64,000 bases of DNA from Eopsaltria australis. Taxonomy: Eukaryota > Chordata > Aves > Passeriformes > Petroicidae. The notes below the pieces were generated by a model. That model was not told where the DNA came from and searched no databases. It worked only from the letters and a program-made list of their open reading frames with translations. Below are positions 43,510 through 56,192 of the stretch, piece by piece. Within the stretch, counting starts at the first letter, position 1; every line of letters begins with the position of its first letter. The translations under genes were made by a program, and so were the position numbers. The DNA lies in assembly GCA_034509425.1 (NCBI GenBank), contig JAVTVJ010001154.1, positions 496,001-560,000 on the forward strand, read 5' to 3'.

Positions 43510-46500
43510 GTAAGATCATGTGAGAGGTTTTGAAAGCCCCTCCATTAAAATGGTTGGGAATAACACAGCAGGGAATGTGCTATGTCATCTTGGCTTACTT
43601 TGACATAATTATGTATTGCTGCAACATTTGACTTGTTTCTAAAGCAATAGTTTCATTTGGGGCCATTATGTTTTATGTCCCTTACAAAGCCTGACAATTT
43701 CAAATGCTCTTTCTGTGCTCAGTGTCTGTCCAGACTCACCAGGCTGAAATGTTCCCACAAGGAAGACATTCAGCAGAATGTCCCTCACAGTCAGTAAAAT
43801 ACTCAGTAAGGGAGCTGTGAAACTGAGCACCCAACAATAAAGGAAAAATACAGCATTGTTCTTTTAAAATAATTACAGGCCACACTACATTATAGCCTAG
43901 AGAACTCAAACAGCAATTACGTTTTTGAAATTGATGTTTTTTCAGATCATCATTTTTATCTTTCTAAATTAACAGGACCTGAAAGAAGATGCCTGTTCTT
44001 TTGTCCTGTAACTCTTTATAGCATCCTCAGTCTCTCATCAGTGTGGGTAGAAGGCAGTGTTCCTGCTGGGATAATAAACTCCAGCCTTCATTTCTGCTCA
44101 CTGTGCAGTGCATGCAGCAGTGTGAATGGAGATCCTCTAAATGTTCAGATCAGTAGCCGTTATCAAATCTTTGCAGAAGTACCCCAAGCCCCTTATTACT
44201 GAACATAATTCTGAGGACATATTGGTGGTCCCAGAATCCAGTTTAGGAAAGGAACAGACATGGATAAGTCCAGACCTTTCCATCTGGACTTGGTGCAGCA
44301 CAGGCAGGGAGAAGGCTGCTGTGGAAATGAGGATTTTATAGCTGAGGCCATGGGCTCACCTAGGGGAGAGGAGGCAGCAATAAAAAGGAGGTGCCCGAAT
44401 TTCCTATGCATGTGATGCCTTAAGATTTTAGCCTTTGTATTTTTCAAATCCTGGGCTGCATTAGTGCATTGCTCTAAACTCCATGTAAAATGTTAATTAA
44501 CTGTCTTCACATTTTGGTCACACAAATCAACCCCTCTGGGCCTGGAACCCAAGGACACCTCCCAGCCTCAGGCCCCAAAAAGTATCACCAAAAGTGAATT
44601 GGGGGGAGAGCAAACTGGGGGAATGTGACTGCATTACCTGAAGCTGGAATTGGACAATTAACCCCTGAGATGCAAATGGACCAAACTTATCTCTGTGTGA
44701 AAAACTGGTGCCCATTGTCCATGCTGGGTGCAGCCTCTGGGAGGCTCCTGCACTGCCCAGGGTGGGTCTGTTGAAGGCCTTTAATAAATCCCCACTTTAT
44801 TCTCTAACTCTGTCCAGCCTCTGTTCTAGGCAGCCTCTCCAAGGCATCAGGTGCACACTCCCTCCGTGGAGCTCCTTTCAGTATTCCCACTCTCCTCCCA
44901 GCCCACATCAGGCACCACCAGCCCTTCCAGGCTCTGCTGGCAGACAGGTCCCAGTCAATCCCAGTTCCTGGAAGTTCAGCTCTCCCCTGGCTGCCCTGAG
45001 CCGTGCACATCTCTGCACTCCCTGCACATATGAACAGTGGCACCAGTTGCTCTTGGATTTCTCTGGACTGGCATCCTGCTTTCTGGCCTTGCCAGCTCCC
45101 AGGCATTATCTGTTCCCACCTTCTGTCGTCCCCAACACCAACTCCTTCAGCCCCAGGCTCTGCTCTCCTTGCCCTGGTTCCTGCTCTAGCCACACAGCCT
45201 GGCCATGGGCCAGCACTGGTCCCTGTCAGGAGGCTGATTTTAGGAGTCAGAAACTCAGATTCAGTTGTTCATATCCTTGTGTCCAGTGCCAGTAGAGGCA
45301 GCCCAGGGGAACCTGACTACTCTGCTGCTGCTTTTCAGGAGGCTGGGGAGAATTCTGGATCATTCCTGCCAGCTCATGCCTTCACTCTCTGGTGCTTGGA
45401 CATTTTATCACAATCTGTCTCCCATGTACGCAGAAGTCAGTACAAAATTAATCCATGCAGAGGAAGTAACCAAGTATTTTAGAGCCCACTCCTCAATATT
45501 TCAATTTTCTCACTTCTTGTATTCCATGAATTTCAAAAGATGTCCTCTTTATTTCTCTAATCCTTGTTAATGCAGCTCTCTCCATTAAAAATACAGTAGA
45601 GTCCCATTTAGTATTTTATTTTTGACCAGCTGAGATTACCAGGTCCTGTACTCTTGAGAGTGCTTTGATACAATGAGCAGTTACCTTTAAAGAATTGATA
45701 CTTCAATAACTTTATGATCCTATTGAACTTTACACAACGAGCCCAGTGATAATTTATTCTCCTCACAGTCCTGCAGAGTAGGACCCCATCCTTTAGTAGT
45801 TTATCGCTTTCTATTTTCTTCATTTCATTTGTGGTCTGTCCTTTGGAGTTCTTTTTAGATTTTATTTTATGTGAGTGACTTATTTGACCATTCCCCATTT
45901 CCTTTTGAGTTTTATTGCCCTTTTCTGTTGTATTGATTGCTTTTGCTCTGTGGTTTTTGTCACTGTCAGCAGATCTCTCAGCCCTTATTGCACACTCCTT
46001 CTTCTGGGTTACCTCTGCAGTAGTGAGCAAACAGGTCTCAGCCAAAGTCCCTGCATCAGTCTCTTGTTCCAGCCTGAAGCACTTTCTCTTACTGGGGTCT
46101 AGCAACATCTGTCAATTAAGGTTATTGGCCTAGTTAAAGGTTTTTTTAAAGTCATTTTATCAAAGTCCCCCATGAGAAATGTGCACAACTTCCTCAAAAT
46201 ATTCTGGGAGCTTTATTCAGAGTCTTATCTTGAACTGGGAAGTGCATCCCTTCTGCTGGGTCAGGCATAACCTCTGTCTTTATGTCCTTCAGGAGCTTCC
46301 ACTCTCTTTCCTTGCAGCTACACATCCCAGGCACACACCCAGGCACAAACCTGTGTGCACTTCTCAGCTCAAATTCAGCAGTTTCAGGACAGGGATGGGT
46401 GAGCAGGCAAACAGCAGCAGCCTCACAAAGCTGAGCCCAGGATGGAAACTCTGCCCCTGCTTGTGCCCAGCTCAGAGATCCAGAGATCAGCAAGGGGGGG

Positions 46501-47064
46501 TTGGAAAGCTCCTGTGGAGCACAGAGGAGCTGCTTTATCCATCCAGGGTGGTCAGGCTCAGTCCAGCCTCACTGCTGTGCTGGCTGACAGACCTGGGGCC
46601 AATCTTCTGTACAGTCACCTGTCCCTTTCCATGGTCTCTCTGTTGCTAAAGTGGACCCTGATTTCTGAATCTGTGGGCTTGAGCTGGCAGTCATCACCAT
46701 AGAGATCCAGAACTGGTGAGGCAAATCCATCCCCTCTTCTTTGTGTATCCAGAATAGAGAATGCCCATCCCAAAGACCTGGAGCAGTTGTGTGCACTGCA
46801 CATAGAGAATAATGCACCAAGAACATATTTGGCCCTTTAAGATCTGAGACCCCAAAATAAGCTCCCTTGCTCCACCTTTTAGCAGAAAACAAAACCAAAC
46901 CAGATGGTTCCTTTTAGGATGAAAAATAAGCTAAAATATGTACAAGTCTACCAACCTAATTTAATAGAAAATTGTGGACTCAGATTAAGCTGGACATGCA
47001 CATGAATCTGTAATGTTTGTGTCCTAAGTAAAAGTTGTGGTTTTTAATTATTTTCTCTTCCTAG
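43510..47064 (+). other. RBP1 intron 3 (3.6 kb)
   Basis: The donor is GTAAGA and the acceptor CTTCCTAG. It contains an ERVL-like LTR ending near 44849 and a 166-codon minus-strand open frame at 45608-46108 that I do not accept as a gene. Confidence 0.7.
44500..44849 (+). mobile_element. ERVL-like LTR fragment in RBP1 intron 3
   Basis: AATAAA at 44783-44788 is followed by CCCCACTTTATTCTCTAACT, then TCCAGCCTCTGTTCTAGG and CCTCTCCAAGGCATCA. From memory this resembles the poly(A)/R-U5 end of ERVL-type LTRs common in songbirds. The 5' boundary is approximate and no target duplication could be established. The 195-codon open frame running through and beyond it is incidental. Confidence 0.55.
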
Positions 47065-47118
47065 GAAATAAGAGTGTGTGGAGTCAAGTGTAAGCAGGTG
47101 TTTAAGAAGGTGCAGTGA
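47065..47118 (+). CDS. RBP1: RBP1 exon 4 (terminal coding exon)
   Basis: After TTCCTAG the frame reads EIRVCGVKCKQVFKKVQ and stops at TGA 47116-47118. This is 17 codons plus stop, as in other vertebrates. Human has EMRVEGVVCKQVFKKVQ at this position, so this copy carries an additional cysteine at residue 123. Confidence 0.97.
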   Translation, partial: EIRVCGVKCKQVFKKVQ

Positions 47119-47320
47119 GCTACTGCTGCTACAGGAGTGAAGAACAGTGGAATTTACAGACTTGCCACCAGCTCTCCAAATGCTAGTGCTGTACATCCTC
47201 AGTGACAAGAGCAAACACAGAGATGAAGATCACTTTAGACCTGAATAGTTGGAATAAAATAATTTTAGGAAATAACTTTGAAAAAAATGACTGCAAATAA
47301 AACTATTTTTAGAAATGTCC
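47119..47320 (+). other. RBP1: RBP1 3' UTR with poly(A) signals
   Basis: AATAAA hexamers occur at 47253-47258 and 47296-47301, about 135 and 180 nt after the stop codon. The end is estimated at 15-25 nt beyond the second signal. Confidence 0.7.
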
Positions 47321-50300
47321 ATTAAAGATACTAAACTCTATAAATGTGTGCATGCCCTAATTCTTGACTACACCAAAAAAGGACTGTTGGTATTAAACAA
47401 GATTCTGGAGCTGTAGATCTTGTAAGTTATTTTTTTACTCTCAACAGACATGGCCCTTTCAGAGCCTCAGCCTTGTTTTCAAAGGGTGAAGTGCAGTTGT
47501 AGGGAGGTGAATGAGAGCTGAGGGAGGCAGCTTGCACTTCAATCCCAAATTCACTGAAGGCAGTAGGAATGCCACTGTTGGCTCCAGTGGAGTAGCACTG
47601 TACTGGAAGTGTTGCATCAAAAGTGAAAATCTGATTTCTCAAAATGAGTACATTTATGGGTCAATACTTTGGAAAAACAGTGCTTACAAAAGCATGGCTA
47701 AGGGGCAATTCCTTTCCAAATGCTTTAGCCAGTATCTGCCCATGACTTCTTTTTTTCTTGTTTTGGAGTAACTGAGAGTGAGATCATAGCCAGAAACTGT
47801 CACTAACTGTGCACACAGCACTCAGAAGATGAGAGGAGCATTGCTTTGTGCAGTGTCATTCGCAGATGGGTTTATGCCCATCACAGTCCCATGTTCTTGT
47901 GCAGACTGAGCCCAGCAAAGCCTTGTCCTGACAGCTGAAATCAGAGCACTGATGGAACATCAGTGAGGGGAATAATCTGCAGACTGCAATGCCAGATTTG
48001 CAGTCCATCAACCCACGGGATACAGGGAGCACCTGTACCAAATTCCTAAAGCTGGGCTCAGAGCTTTAGCATGGAGCACAGAATTCCAGGTGTCCCCTGT
48101 AACAGCTGCTACCACATTTTCAGGGACTCAGCAGGGAAATCACCAAGGCAGAGCCTGCTCTGAGCTGGGAACATCCCTTCCTTGCTCTGGAATGGGATCA
48201 TCCCTTCCTGCTCTGCAATAGGAATTCCCCTGTATTTATTTTTCTTGGCAATACTTTTGCCTCAGGAAGTCTCTGGGAAATCCCCTCGAGTGTGATGAGC
48301 CAGGCACATGCAGAAGCTGCTTTTCTCTCCTGGCAGGGTGTGTTTTCCAGCCAGCTGTGTGTCCACTGCTCAATGATCTCCCTGCTGACCCACACAGAGC
48401 ACGAGCTCTTGGGGATTGACTTCTCCTGTACTTGGAGTGGGACAGGTCAAAACTGGTTACAATTAAATCAGACAGAAAGGCTGGAGGAGAGGGAAAGGAT
48501 CAGAAACCTGTGGATCTTGGGTTAAAATGCTGCTCTGCTTAAGGGAAGTTGCAAATACTTGCCTCTTCAAAATGCTGTTTCTCATCTTGCACAAGGCTGA
48601 GGATATCCCAGTTGCCAAATTTCAGTGCATCAGTCATTTGATTTTCTTGAAAGATTATTGGACACAGAGACTTTTTTCCTTCAAGTTTCTAATTACTGAT
48701 TTCATAATCATGGCCACCCTCCAGGTATCTTTCCACTCTTCAGCCCCGAGGAGAGCAGGAGAACAAACAAGTAATTGTGATGGAGTGAAGGCTCACACCA
48801 CTATCCCCCATTAAACCGGGCAGGATTTTTCTGGATGTTCAGCCCTGACTGAGACCTTTTTGGAAATGCAGTTTTCCTTCAATAGAACATGGCAGTTCAT
48901 AACCCTTAATTCACCAGCTGTCTCCTCATTTTTGCCTGCAGCTCTCTCCAGTCTTGTGTAACATTCACAAACTCTTTTTGCAGAAGGTTGTAAGTGGATC
49001 AATTAACATCTAGCTAAGCAAATCCAATTGTTAAAAGCTATTATTATTGTAATCAAACAGACAGCTTCTCCCCTTTGGGTCATTTGGTACAAGGGCAAAT
49101 TTAGCACCATCCTAATAACTAATGGCTTATCAAGCAGCAGCAAAGTAACCTGCTGCTAATTATGGAGGAAAGGCAAGCTCACAAAGCACTTCCACAGCTC
49201 ATGGGTGGAAAATACAGAAACTTCAGAAGTGTTTAACTTTGAATATATTCACTTCAAATCATCTCAATTGCTTGTCATTATAACTCTAACCTCTTATCTC
49301 CACTGCAGCAACCCTTTCCCTTGGAAAAGGGAATTATGTTCATGCATTGCTTCCACGACGCTGCTTTGCAATTAATGTGTGTAAAATTAACCATGCTGCT
49401 TCCAGGAACCCTTAACAACCTGTTATCATGAAATGTCATTTAAAACTTTCTCCATAAAATAGATGCTAATTGAATGTAGGGCATTCAACAATTACTTGAC
49501 AAACATCTGCCTCCCTGACTATTTCATAACTGCTCAGGAGCCAAGACCGTCACAGGGAATTCATACCCAGATTTGCTACTCAGGAATCAAACTTTATATT
49601 GATTTTCTTGATCTTCAACAGAATTTCAGCTGTGGTTTGCCAATATCCACTCTGTGTTCCCACAGAACTGCAGCACCCTCAGATAAAGGACATTTTATAT
49701 TTTGTTAGGACAGACCAGTGCCTGCAGAAGCAGTGAGAACGGGAAGTGTAAACAAAAAAGTTTTTTCCATTGCTGAGAAAACACTTTTTGTTTACCTGAA
49801 CCTGCCACCCACAGGTTACAATTGCAATGCAATTCCTCCCACCCAACCCCCATCCCCTGTTTTGTCTGTGCCACTCAGATTCTCTTCACCCCTTCCAGGG
49901 TATAAACCTGGCTGTTTTCATCTCTTACAGCCTCAGCCATGGAAACCAGAGCAGAAAGAAGGGTTGGGGTTACAGTCTGCATTTCTGCCCCAGCCCAGCT
50001 GTGAAGGCTGGGGGCAGTGACTCAGGATGATCTGGGTAACAGTTCTGTTGTGGAATAAACACGGATTAATGCCCAATTCCTCACCAGAAGGAGCAGCAGG
50101 GTCCTGCAGAGCCTCCCCTGGGGCTGAGCCCAGCAGAGCCCTGCCTTGGCAGAGATGATTTGCTCCCCTGGGTGCATCCACTTCCAGCAAACTCTGGCTT
50201 CTTCTTGACTCTAATCTGAAACTTGACAGTAAAAAGCAAGAGTTCACCATTATAGCATTAATAAAATTCCATGTATAATTTTGTGTTATATTCTCTTTTG

Positions 50301-53300
50301 GGCAGCCTCATCTGTAATCACAAAGCAGATTCCCAGCTCTTCATCCTTTCACCCTCTATCAGCAGCACATTTGTCTTGGATTATTACCTGGGTGCTACAG
50401 TTATTTCTATTTTAAGAAGGTCTATTTAACCTCAAAGCAAATATTTGTTTTAAAGAATTTTCTCCTGTCTAGAAGAAGTGCACTCAAAAGTAGAGTCCCT
50501 TCAGGACCATGGATTTTATCACCAGGGCAAGCATTTCTCTGTATTAATAGCTAATAATAGAATCCACACTGAGCACTTAAGCAAAATGGCATTTCAGTTC
50601 CTCACCAAACCCTTCAATAAGACTGCCTGACAATTAAGTTTGTTCACCATGGAGGTAAAATAGAATTCCCTGTTTCAATGGCAGCATTCTTATTAAAGGA
50701 GGGGAGGAAAGAAGGATAGGAAAGAGTCTGTGGTTATTGACTCCACTCTTATTTACATAACAAGGGACCATTTGTCTTGTGGTACACCACTGTTCTAGTG
50801 CTGGGCAAATTAAAAGGTCAATACTGTGACAAGAGCATTCCAAATTTAAAATATTTTATTTGAATGTTCAGCTATTTGGCAGTTCAAGATTGGAGCAGGA
50901 GCAGGAGCAGTTATTTATGGCTCCATCAGCATTATGGAGCAGCTAACATTTTGAACTTGTCTGTGCATGTGCAGAAGCACAGAACATGGTTATCAGCAGC
51001 ACTCTGCAGGGATAGGCAGGCCTTAAAGACCCCTTTAGGCTCAGTCCAGAGCTTTCCTGTGCCTGTTGGACCCTTTCCCCCTCCCCTTCCAGCTGCTCAA
51101 GGCTGCAGTGCAGAGGCTCAGAGGTGAAACACAAGGGATGATGGAGACCTACTGCAAAATGGTACTGAAATCTGGAGTTAAACAGAAAAGTTCCTCTCCA
51201 TCCTGATGTTCCCACATTTTTCTCTCGTGGGAGTCAGTGGATTTCCTACAAAAAGGAAGTGTTTCTAATGCTTAGAGTTTGGTGAGGCTTAGACCCCCAG
51301 CTAAGGGGAGAGCTCCCTGGACTTTAACATTCCAACAAGACCCACAGGAGCTCCTTGCTCCCCCTCTCTCCTGGGAAATCAGCAGGATTCAAGTGATATT
51401 TTGTCACCAAGGCACTGATGTTCATCACCCATAACCATCCCATTCCCAGGGCTGGGCCTGCTGAGGGCATGCAGAGGAGTCAACACAGCTCAGCAGAACT
51501 TTGTGAGATGACTGAGTGTGTGATCCTGCACTCATCCTGGCAAGAAACGTGTTGCCATTCTTGATGCTGACATTTCCAAGGTTATTTTTGTGGAGGAGAA
51601 TGAAAGTGCCATTTTCTGTGTGTTACAGCAACACAGACAGGATTTACTCAAACACAGCACCAGCAGCTCCTCCACACAGCCAGCCCTGGGGACAAGAGGT
51701 GGTGCAGTCTCTGCACTGTCTCACTGCTGCCAGTGCTCATCAGAGACACTTTAATTGCTCAGGACAATCCTTAGGGGCAGTCTGGGGTCTAAAGCAGCCC
51801 TGGCTGGCAAGCCAAGCCATCCCTCATTGCAGCACATGTTCATCATTTCAGCCACAAACACAGATCCTCTCTCAGCTCCTCTTTGGAGCTGCTGATAAAT
51901 TCTAACTCTGAAAGAATTACTTGGGAGTTTTAGGCCTGTTACACCTGAAAAAGCAGCCAAAAGCACAGAGCAGGCTTTGCCACTCTCTGCAGCAGGAATT
52001 CCTCATCCCAGCTCCAGTCTGAGCCAGGAGCCAGACCCAGGAGCTGCACATGAGATTTCACAGCCCAAAGATGCAGAGACAGATGATCCATCCCCCACCA
52101 AGCCAAACAGAAGAGAACATCAGAGTTCCCCAGCAAAATAACCTGTGAACAGTCTGGTTTCACCTCCTCAAGGACCAAAGAGCCCCAAACTCCCCTTGGG
52201 AACTTTCCTTGTCACCTTTTGTGCAATTGCACACGAGGAAAATGACTCCCAAACACAGATGCAGAATTATTTCAGATCATGTATTTTTTCAACATTGAGG
52301 TAGGAAGGATGCTGGGATCAGCAGGGATCCCAGGGTGGAGCAGTGCAGCCAGGCTGGGGAAGGCAATGCACCCATCATGGGCCACCTTGGGATCTGTCCC
52401 TGCTGCTGCAGCCTCTGCTCCTGCCCAGGCACACCCAGCAGAGCCAGCCCCCCTCAGCTCCCTGGGGCTGGAGGTCTGCCTGTGCTTCCTGGGCTTTATT
52501 GCCCTCTCCCCTGCTCCTCCAGCCCTGGGGAGCTCTCTGAGCCCCCAAGGCCATCTCACAGGGACAAGGAGCCCTCTGCCTCCTGCCAGGCTGCTTTTGC
52601 CTTGCAGGATGTGGCTCCTGGTGCTGGGGCAGCGCCTCTGACAGCTCCTGCACTAGCAGCCATCTCTGAATGCACTTCGAGGGATTCACTTTCCAAAAAA
52701 ATAAAAATAAACCCAGCAAGTGCACAAGTGCTAGCAAGTTAAAAATAAGAATAGGTGTCTGTGACCATGCTGCTTCTGTCTGAGTCCTTCTGGGGATTCA
52801 GCTGCTAAGAACAACTCACAGTTTGCCATGTTCTCAAGTGTTAAACAACAACCAAATAGCTACAGGCAAAATCCCAGCTGTCAAGCATGAGGAGTGCAGG
52901 GGCTGCTCGGGGGAGTACCAGGCACTTTTCCCCTGTGTTATATCTGCATGTTGGGTAATTTAAAAGGAGAATTAAAGGAGGCAAGGACAGAGTGGGAAGC
53001 ATGTTGCCATCTCTTCAGAATACCATCCCCAAAAGTTTTCAGGGAAAATTCCATTTGTCTGGGCCTTCTGTGCTTTATGCAGAGCCCTGGCAGATTTCAC
53101 AGAAGAGCCTTCCCAAGGGGAATGCACTCCCAGCTCTTCCAGACAGCAGGAAAGGCTGCCCTTTGCTCACCTGAGGCATTTCTCCTCGGGCAGGTCTCAG
53201 GCACAATGGGAGGAGCTGGAGCAGTGCTGGGAGCAGCATCCACGGCTGGGGACCCTTCCACACAAACAGCATTTGGGTGTTTTCCATGGGATCTCTGCTT

Positions 53301-55880
53301 CCCAAGCTGCCACTGCTCAATTCTGACTCACAGGGACAAGGCAAGCAATGCCATCTTTGTTCCTTCACACACAAATAAAGACTGGAGAAGTTACTCAGGC
53401 TTTTAGCAGAAGTAAGTTGATTTTTCATGCCTTTGCTTTCTTTCCAAGGCCTCAGTGTTCAGCCATAAATCTTAGCCCTGTGTTGAAACCTGACAAAAGA
53501 GATGTGAGCTCAGAGTTTCATTTTCAGTGAGTGGTTTTGCAAGGAAAGGATGCTGAGAACAGAAGAGTCATGACAATCAGGAGAGGGCACCTTATCTTCC
53601 TTTCTCCAAAGGCAGACTTTTTCCACGGGAAGGAAACACTGGTTTGCCATTGTTAGAGTTTGTCACTGTGCATGCAGAATATAAACAATAACTACAGAGC
53701 ACAAAGAATAATTTCTAAGATTTCAAGTGGATAATAAGTCAAAATGTAAACATTTTGTTGAGAGGCAGGTCAGTCTGACTGGCAGGGCAGACCTGAGGCT
53801 TAGGACTCTGCACCCAGGGCTTTCAGCAATTTTGGGAACAGAACCTGCACTGTGTCCTGGCACCCTGGGGCTGGGCAGGCATTTGAGTGTGGTGGAGGTT
53901 TTACTGTCCCTCAAGATACTGATTCATAAACTCAATATTCTCTTTGTGGACCTTAACACTCTTTAAAAGCTCGTGAGGTATCACAGAACTCTGTCAAGTC
54001 AATAGTTCAGGTTTTATTAATTCCCTACTTAGCCAGTTCTTTAATTGGCTAATTGGTCTGCAAACTTCCTAGTTATATTTTAACCTGAAAAGGCCCAAAA
54101 TGCAAATTTAGTCTGATGGATAAACACGTGCTTAGAAAATAAATATATTGGAGGGAAAATGTAAAAAATAATTAGGGATGAGCATAACCAAAGCATTGTG
54201 GGGAGAAGCTGTACGAGTCTGTCTGTGCTGGAAATTAGTTTTGATATTTTATGAAAAGATGTATTCATTAATTCTCTCTGAATGTGCTAGCTCTGCATAT
54301 CTACAGCAATGGAACCTTCTGGAACTTTATTAGCTGTTAATGGGCATTAATTGCTGATGGTCACACCAGGCAGCTTCAGCCTCCTCCCCACCTTTCCAAA
54401 ATGAGTGTTACCCAGGGAGCAAACCACATCAGACCTGAAACCAGTGAGCATCTAAAATACCCCACCCTGAGTTCCAGCTCTGATTGCAGGAGGTGACTGC
54501 AGACATTCAGTCTGAAATATCCTTATTTTTACAGAGCCTTTCAGTATATTCATTAAATGTTATCAATAGTAATAATGCATTATTAATGTTGATGCAACAC
54601 GGAGGGTAAGAAAGAGAGTACAAAGATGAGCAAATCAAATTATTGCTTAAGTATTACATAACATCCCCACAGAACAAAAGGGGTTTAGTTTTCACTTTCA
54701 GTGTGACAGCACCCGTGGAGTTTCACCTGGAATTTCCTGGAGTGCAAACACAGCAGCAGGGGATGTGCTCAGCCCAATAAACTGCCCACAGGAATTCTCC
54801 TAATTCCAAACCCAGTCCCTGAGCTCCCCCTGCCTTTGGGTGGTGCCAGACTGGGAACTCCTCACATCTCCTGCAAGTCCAGATCCATCCTTTTCCTTGC
54901 CTCAAAGCAGCTCCTTAAGTTGAGGCATTTTTAGAACTCAACTCCCAGAAACTCTCACCTTTCTTTAGGTTTCTTTTGAGGGTTTTTTTAATCCCTGTAC
55001 AAATTTTCAGCATTTGTGGAAATTGGCATTAAATTTTAACAAAGTAAAGGCTTAGAAGAGAAATCGTAAGATCAGTAACTCTTCCATTTACTTATTTCTG
55101 AGTTGAAGATCTAGACCATAATACTTTTCTAGCAATTTTTAAAAATAATATTCCCATTAAAAAAAAATAAGGAGAGAGGAAGGCAAGAAGTTCAAGAAGT
55201 TTTTGACTTTTGGTCACTTCAATTATTGTCTCTGTAGAGCCACCTGTGAGTTATCTTGGCTGATTACAGACACAGAACATAAACCCTTATCTTAAATTAA
55301 TTTGCTTTTAGTACTGACTTTAAATTCCAGTAAAGTTTGACTGCACATTCCCCATTCTGACACTCTCTGAATGTGCTTATTTGCACAACTGAAACCCATG
55401 GTTTTCTCCACAACAATGTACAAAACAGCTTTCCAATGCAAACTGACATGTTTCAGAGGAATTAAAAAATCACTTTTAGGGCAGGATTGATACTAATTAT
55501 GATTGATTTTGATTTACTTTACATTTGCTAAACTTGCTCTTAAACCAGAACAAAGTATGCAAGTGTAGTTGGTGTAAGTGCAGCTATCAGTGTATGGCAG
55601 ATATACTGAAAATCAAACAAAAACTGAATTATTTTGAACAGGACTATTCCCTTTGCTGCCCTGACTTGCATTTGTTGCACATCCAAGACTTCCATAAGTT
55701 TAAATTTAAGTTTTCAATGGGAGTTCTGGAGGGGTCAGCTCTGCAAGGCTGGCACTTCTCAGGGAAAGGAGACAGGCAGAAAGGAGCTAAAAAGACAATT
55801 CACCCTGGGAAACTCAGCTGGGCTGTACAATTTGCCACGGTGTTCAACACATTGCAAAGGTAGCCCAGAACAGCCAGCAG
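47321..55880. other. RBP1-RBP2 intergenic stretch
   Basis: I recognise no gene. GC content is higher around 52.3-53.5 kb, where several open frames occur (for example 52894-53406, 170 codons) without recognisable domains, splice context or low-complexity explanation. Regulatory elements for the retinol-binding genes may reside here; none can be asserted from sequence alone. Confidence 0.6.
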
Positions 55881-55884
55881 TGCT

Positions 55885-55896
55885 TGACAAAGGTCA
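55885..55896 (-). promoter_or_regulatory. RBP2: DR1/HNF4-like nuclear-receptor site upstream of RBP2
   Basis: The minus strand reads TGACCTTTGTCA, which fits the DR1 type (TGACCT-T-TGNCCN) bound by HNF4, PPAR/RXR and RXR dimers. It lies about 155 bp upstream of the TATA box. Rat and human RBP2 promoters are known to be controlled through DR1-type elements, so the position is meaningful, but binding is not shown. Confidence 0.5.
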
Positions 55897-55944
55897 CTGT
55901 CAAATCACACCCTGAATTACTCTGAGTGCTCCTCGTGTGGCAGC

Positions 55945-55953
55945 TGGACTTTG
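55945..55953 (-). promoter_or_regulatory. RBP2: HNF4-specific motif upstream of RBP2
   Basis: The minus strand reads CAAAGTCCA, the HNF4-selective half-site motif, about 100 bp upstream of the TATA box. A GATA-type TTATC follows at about 55977-55981. HNF4 and GATA factors drive enterocyte genes, which fits the intestinal expression of RBP2. Matches this short occur by chance, so only the clustering adds weight. Confidence 0.5.
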
Positions 55954-56050
55954 GCAGTGAAAGCAAAGTCTCCAGGTTATCACTGCGCCCCTGCCTCTGC
56001 ATTATCTCCAGCATCATAAACCTGAGTGGCACCAGAGATAGGAGCAGCTT

Positions 56051-56057
56051 TATAAAA
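56051..56057 (+). promoter_or_regulatory. RBP2: RBP2 TATA box
   Basis: TATAAAA sits 72 bp upstream of the ATG. Transcription would start near 56080, giving a 5' UTR of about 40 nt. Mammalian RBP2 also has a TATA-type, tissue-restricted promoter. Confidence 0.8.
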
Positions 56058-56122
56058 GCTTCTCTGGGCACTGGGGCTGCCAGCCTCACCTGCTGAGCTG
56101 CAGCTGCTCCAGCTCTGCCACC

Positions 56123-56192
56123 ATGGCCAACTACAGTGGCACCTGGGAGATGGAGAGCAATGAGAACTTTGAAGGCTACATGGTTGCTTTAG
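56123..56192 (+). CDS. RBP2: RBP2 exon 1 (coding part)
   Basis: The ATG at 56123 lies in a near-perfect Kozak context (GCCACCATGG) 72 bp after the TATA box. It encodes MANYSGTWEMESNENFEGYM and on to Leu23 with one base of Gly24, ending TTAG/GTAAAT. Human RBP2 has MTRDQNGTWEMESNENFEGY, so this copy is one residue shorter. Confidence 0.95.

Larger units (their letters stand above)
31411..47320 (+). other. RBP1: RBP1 gene, cellular retinol-binding protein 1 (complete coding sequence)
   Basis: RBP1 (CRBP-I) is a cytosolic member of the intracellular lipid-binding protein family. It binds all-trans-retinol and retinal in a ten-stranded beta barrel and presents retinol to LRAT and retinol dehydrogenases. 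Four exons of 73, 179, 102 and 54 nt (31411-31483, 32094-32272, 43408-43509, 47065-47118) join in frame to 135 codons, the same length as human RBP1. Conserved features include FNGYWKM near the N terminus, the ligand-site Lys41 and Gln109 (Lys40 and Gln108 without Met), Arg59, Trp107 and the C-terminal CKQVFKKVQ. Exon sizes and phases are the canonical iLBP pattern. The gene lies between NMNAT3 and RBP2 in the same orientation, as in human. Confidence 0.97.

Noticed and set aside
44708..45295. 195-codon + strand open frame
   Set aside because: It begins inside the ERVL-like LTR and continues in RBP1 intron 3. It is Ser/Pro/Leu-rich without family resemblance; antisense and alternative frames are also open.
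45608..46108. 166-codon lysine-rich minus-strand open frame
   Set aside because: It has no recognisable domain, lies in an RBP1 intron in an A-rich antisense context, and lacks promoter or splice signals. It could be a decayed transposon piece; a protein search would settle it.
52894..53406. 170-codon + strand open frame between RBP1 and RBP2
   Set aside because: It shows no similarity I recognise, no signal peptide or conserved motif, and overlaps a minus-strand frame of 117 codons. It is compatible with chance in a GC-richer stretch.
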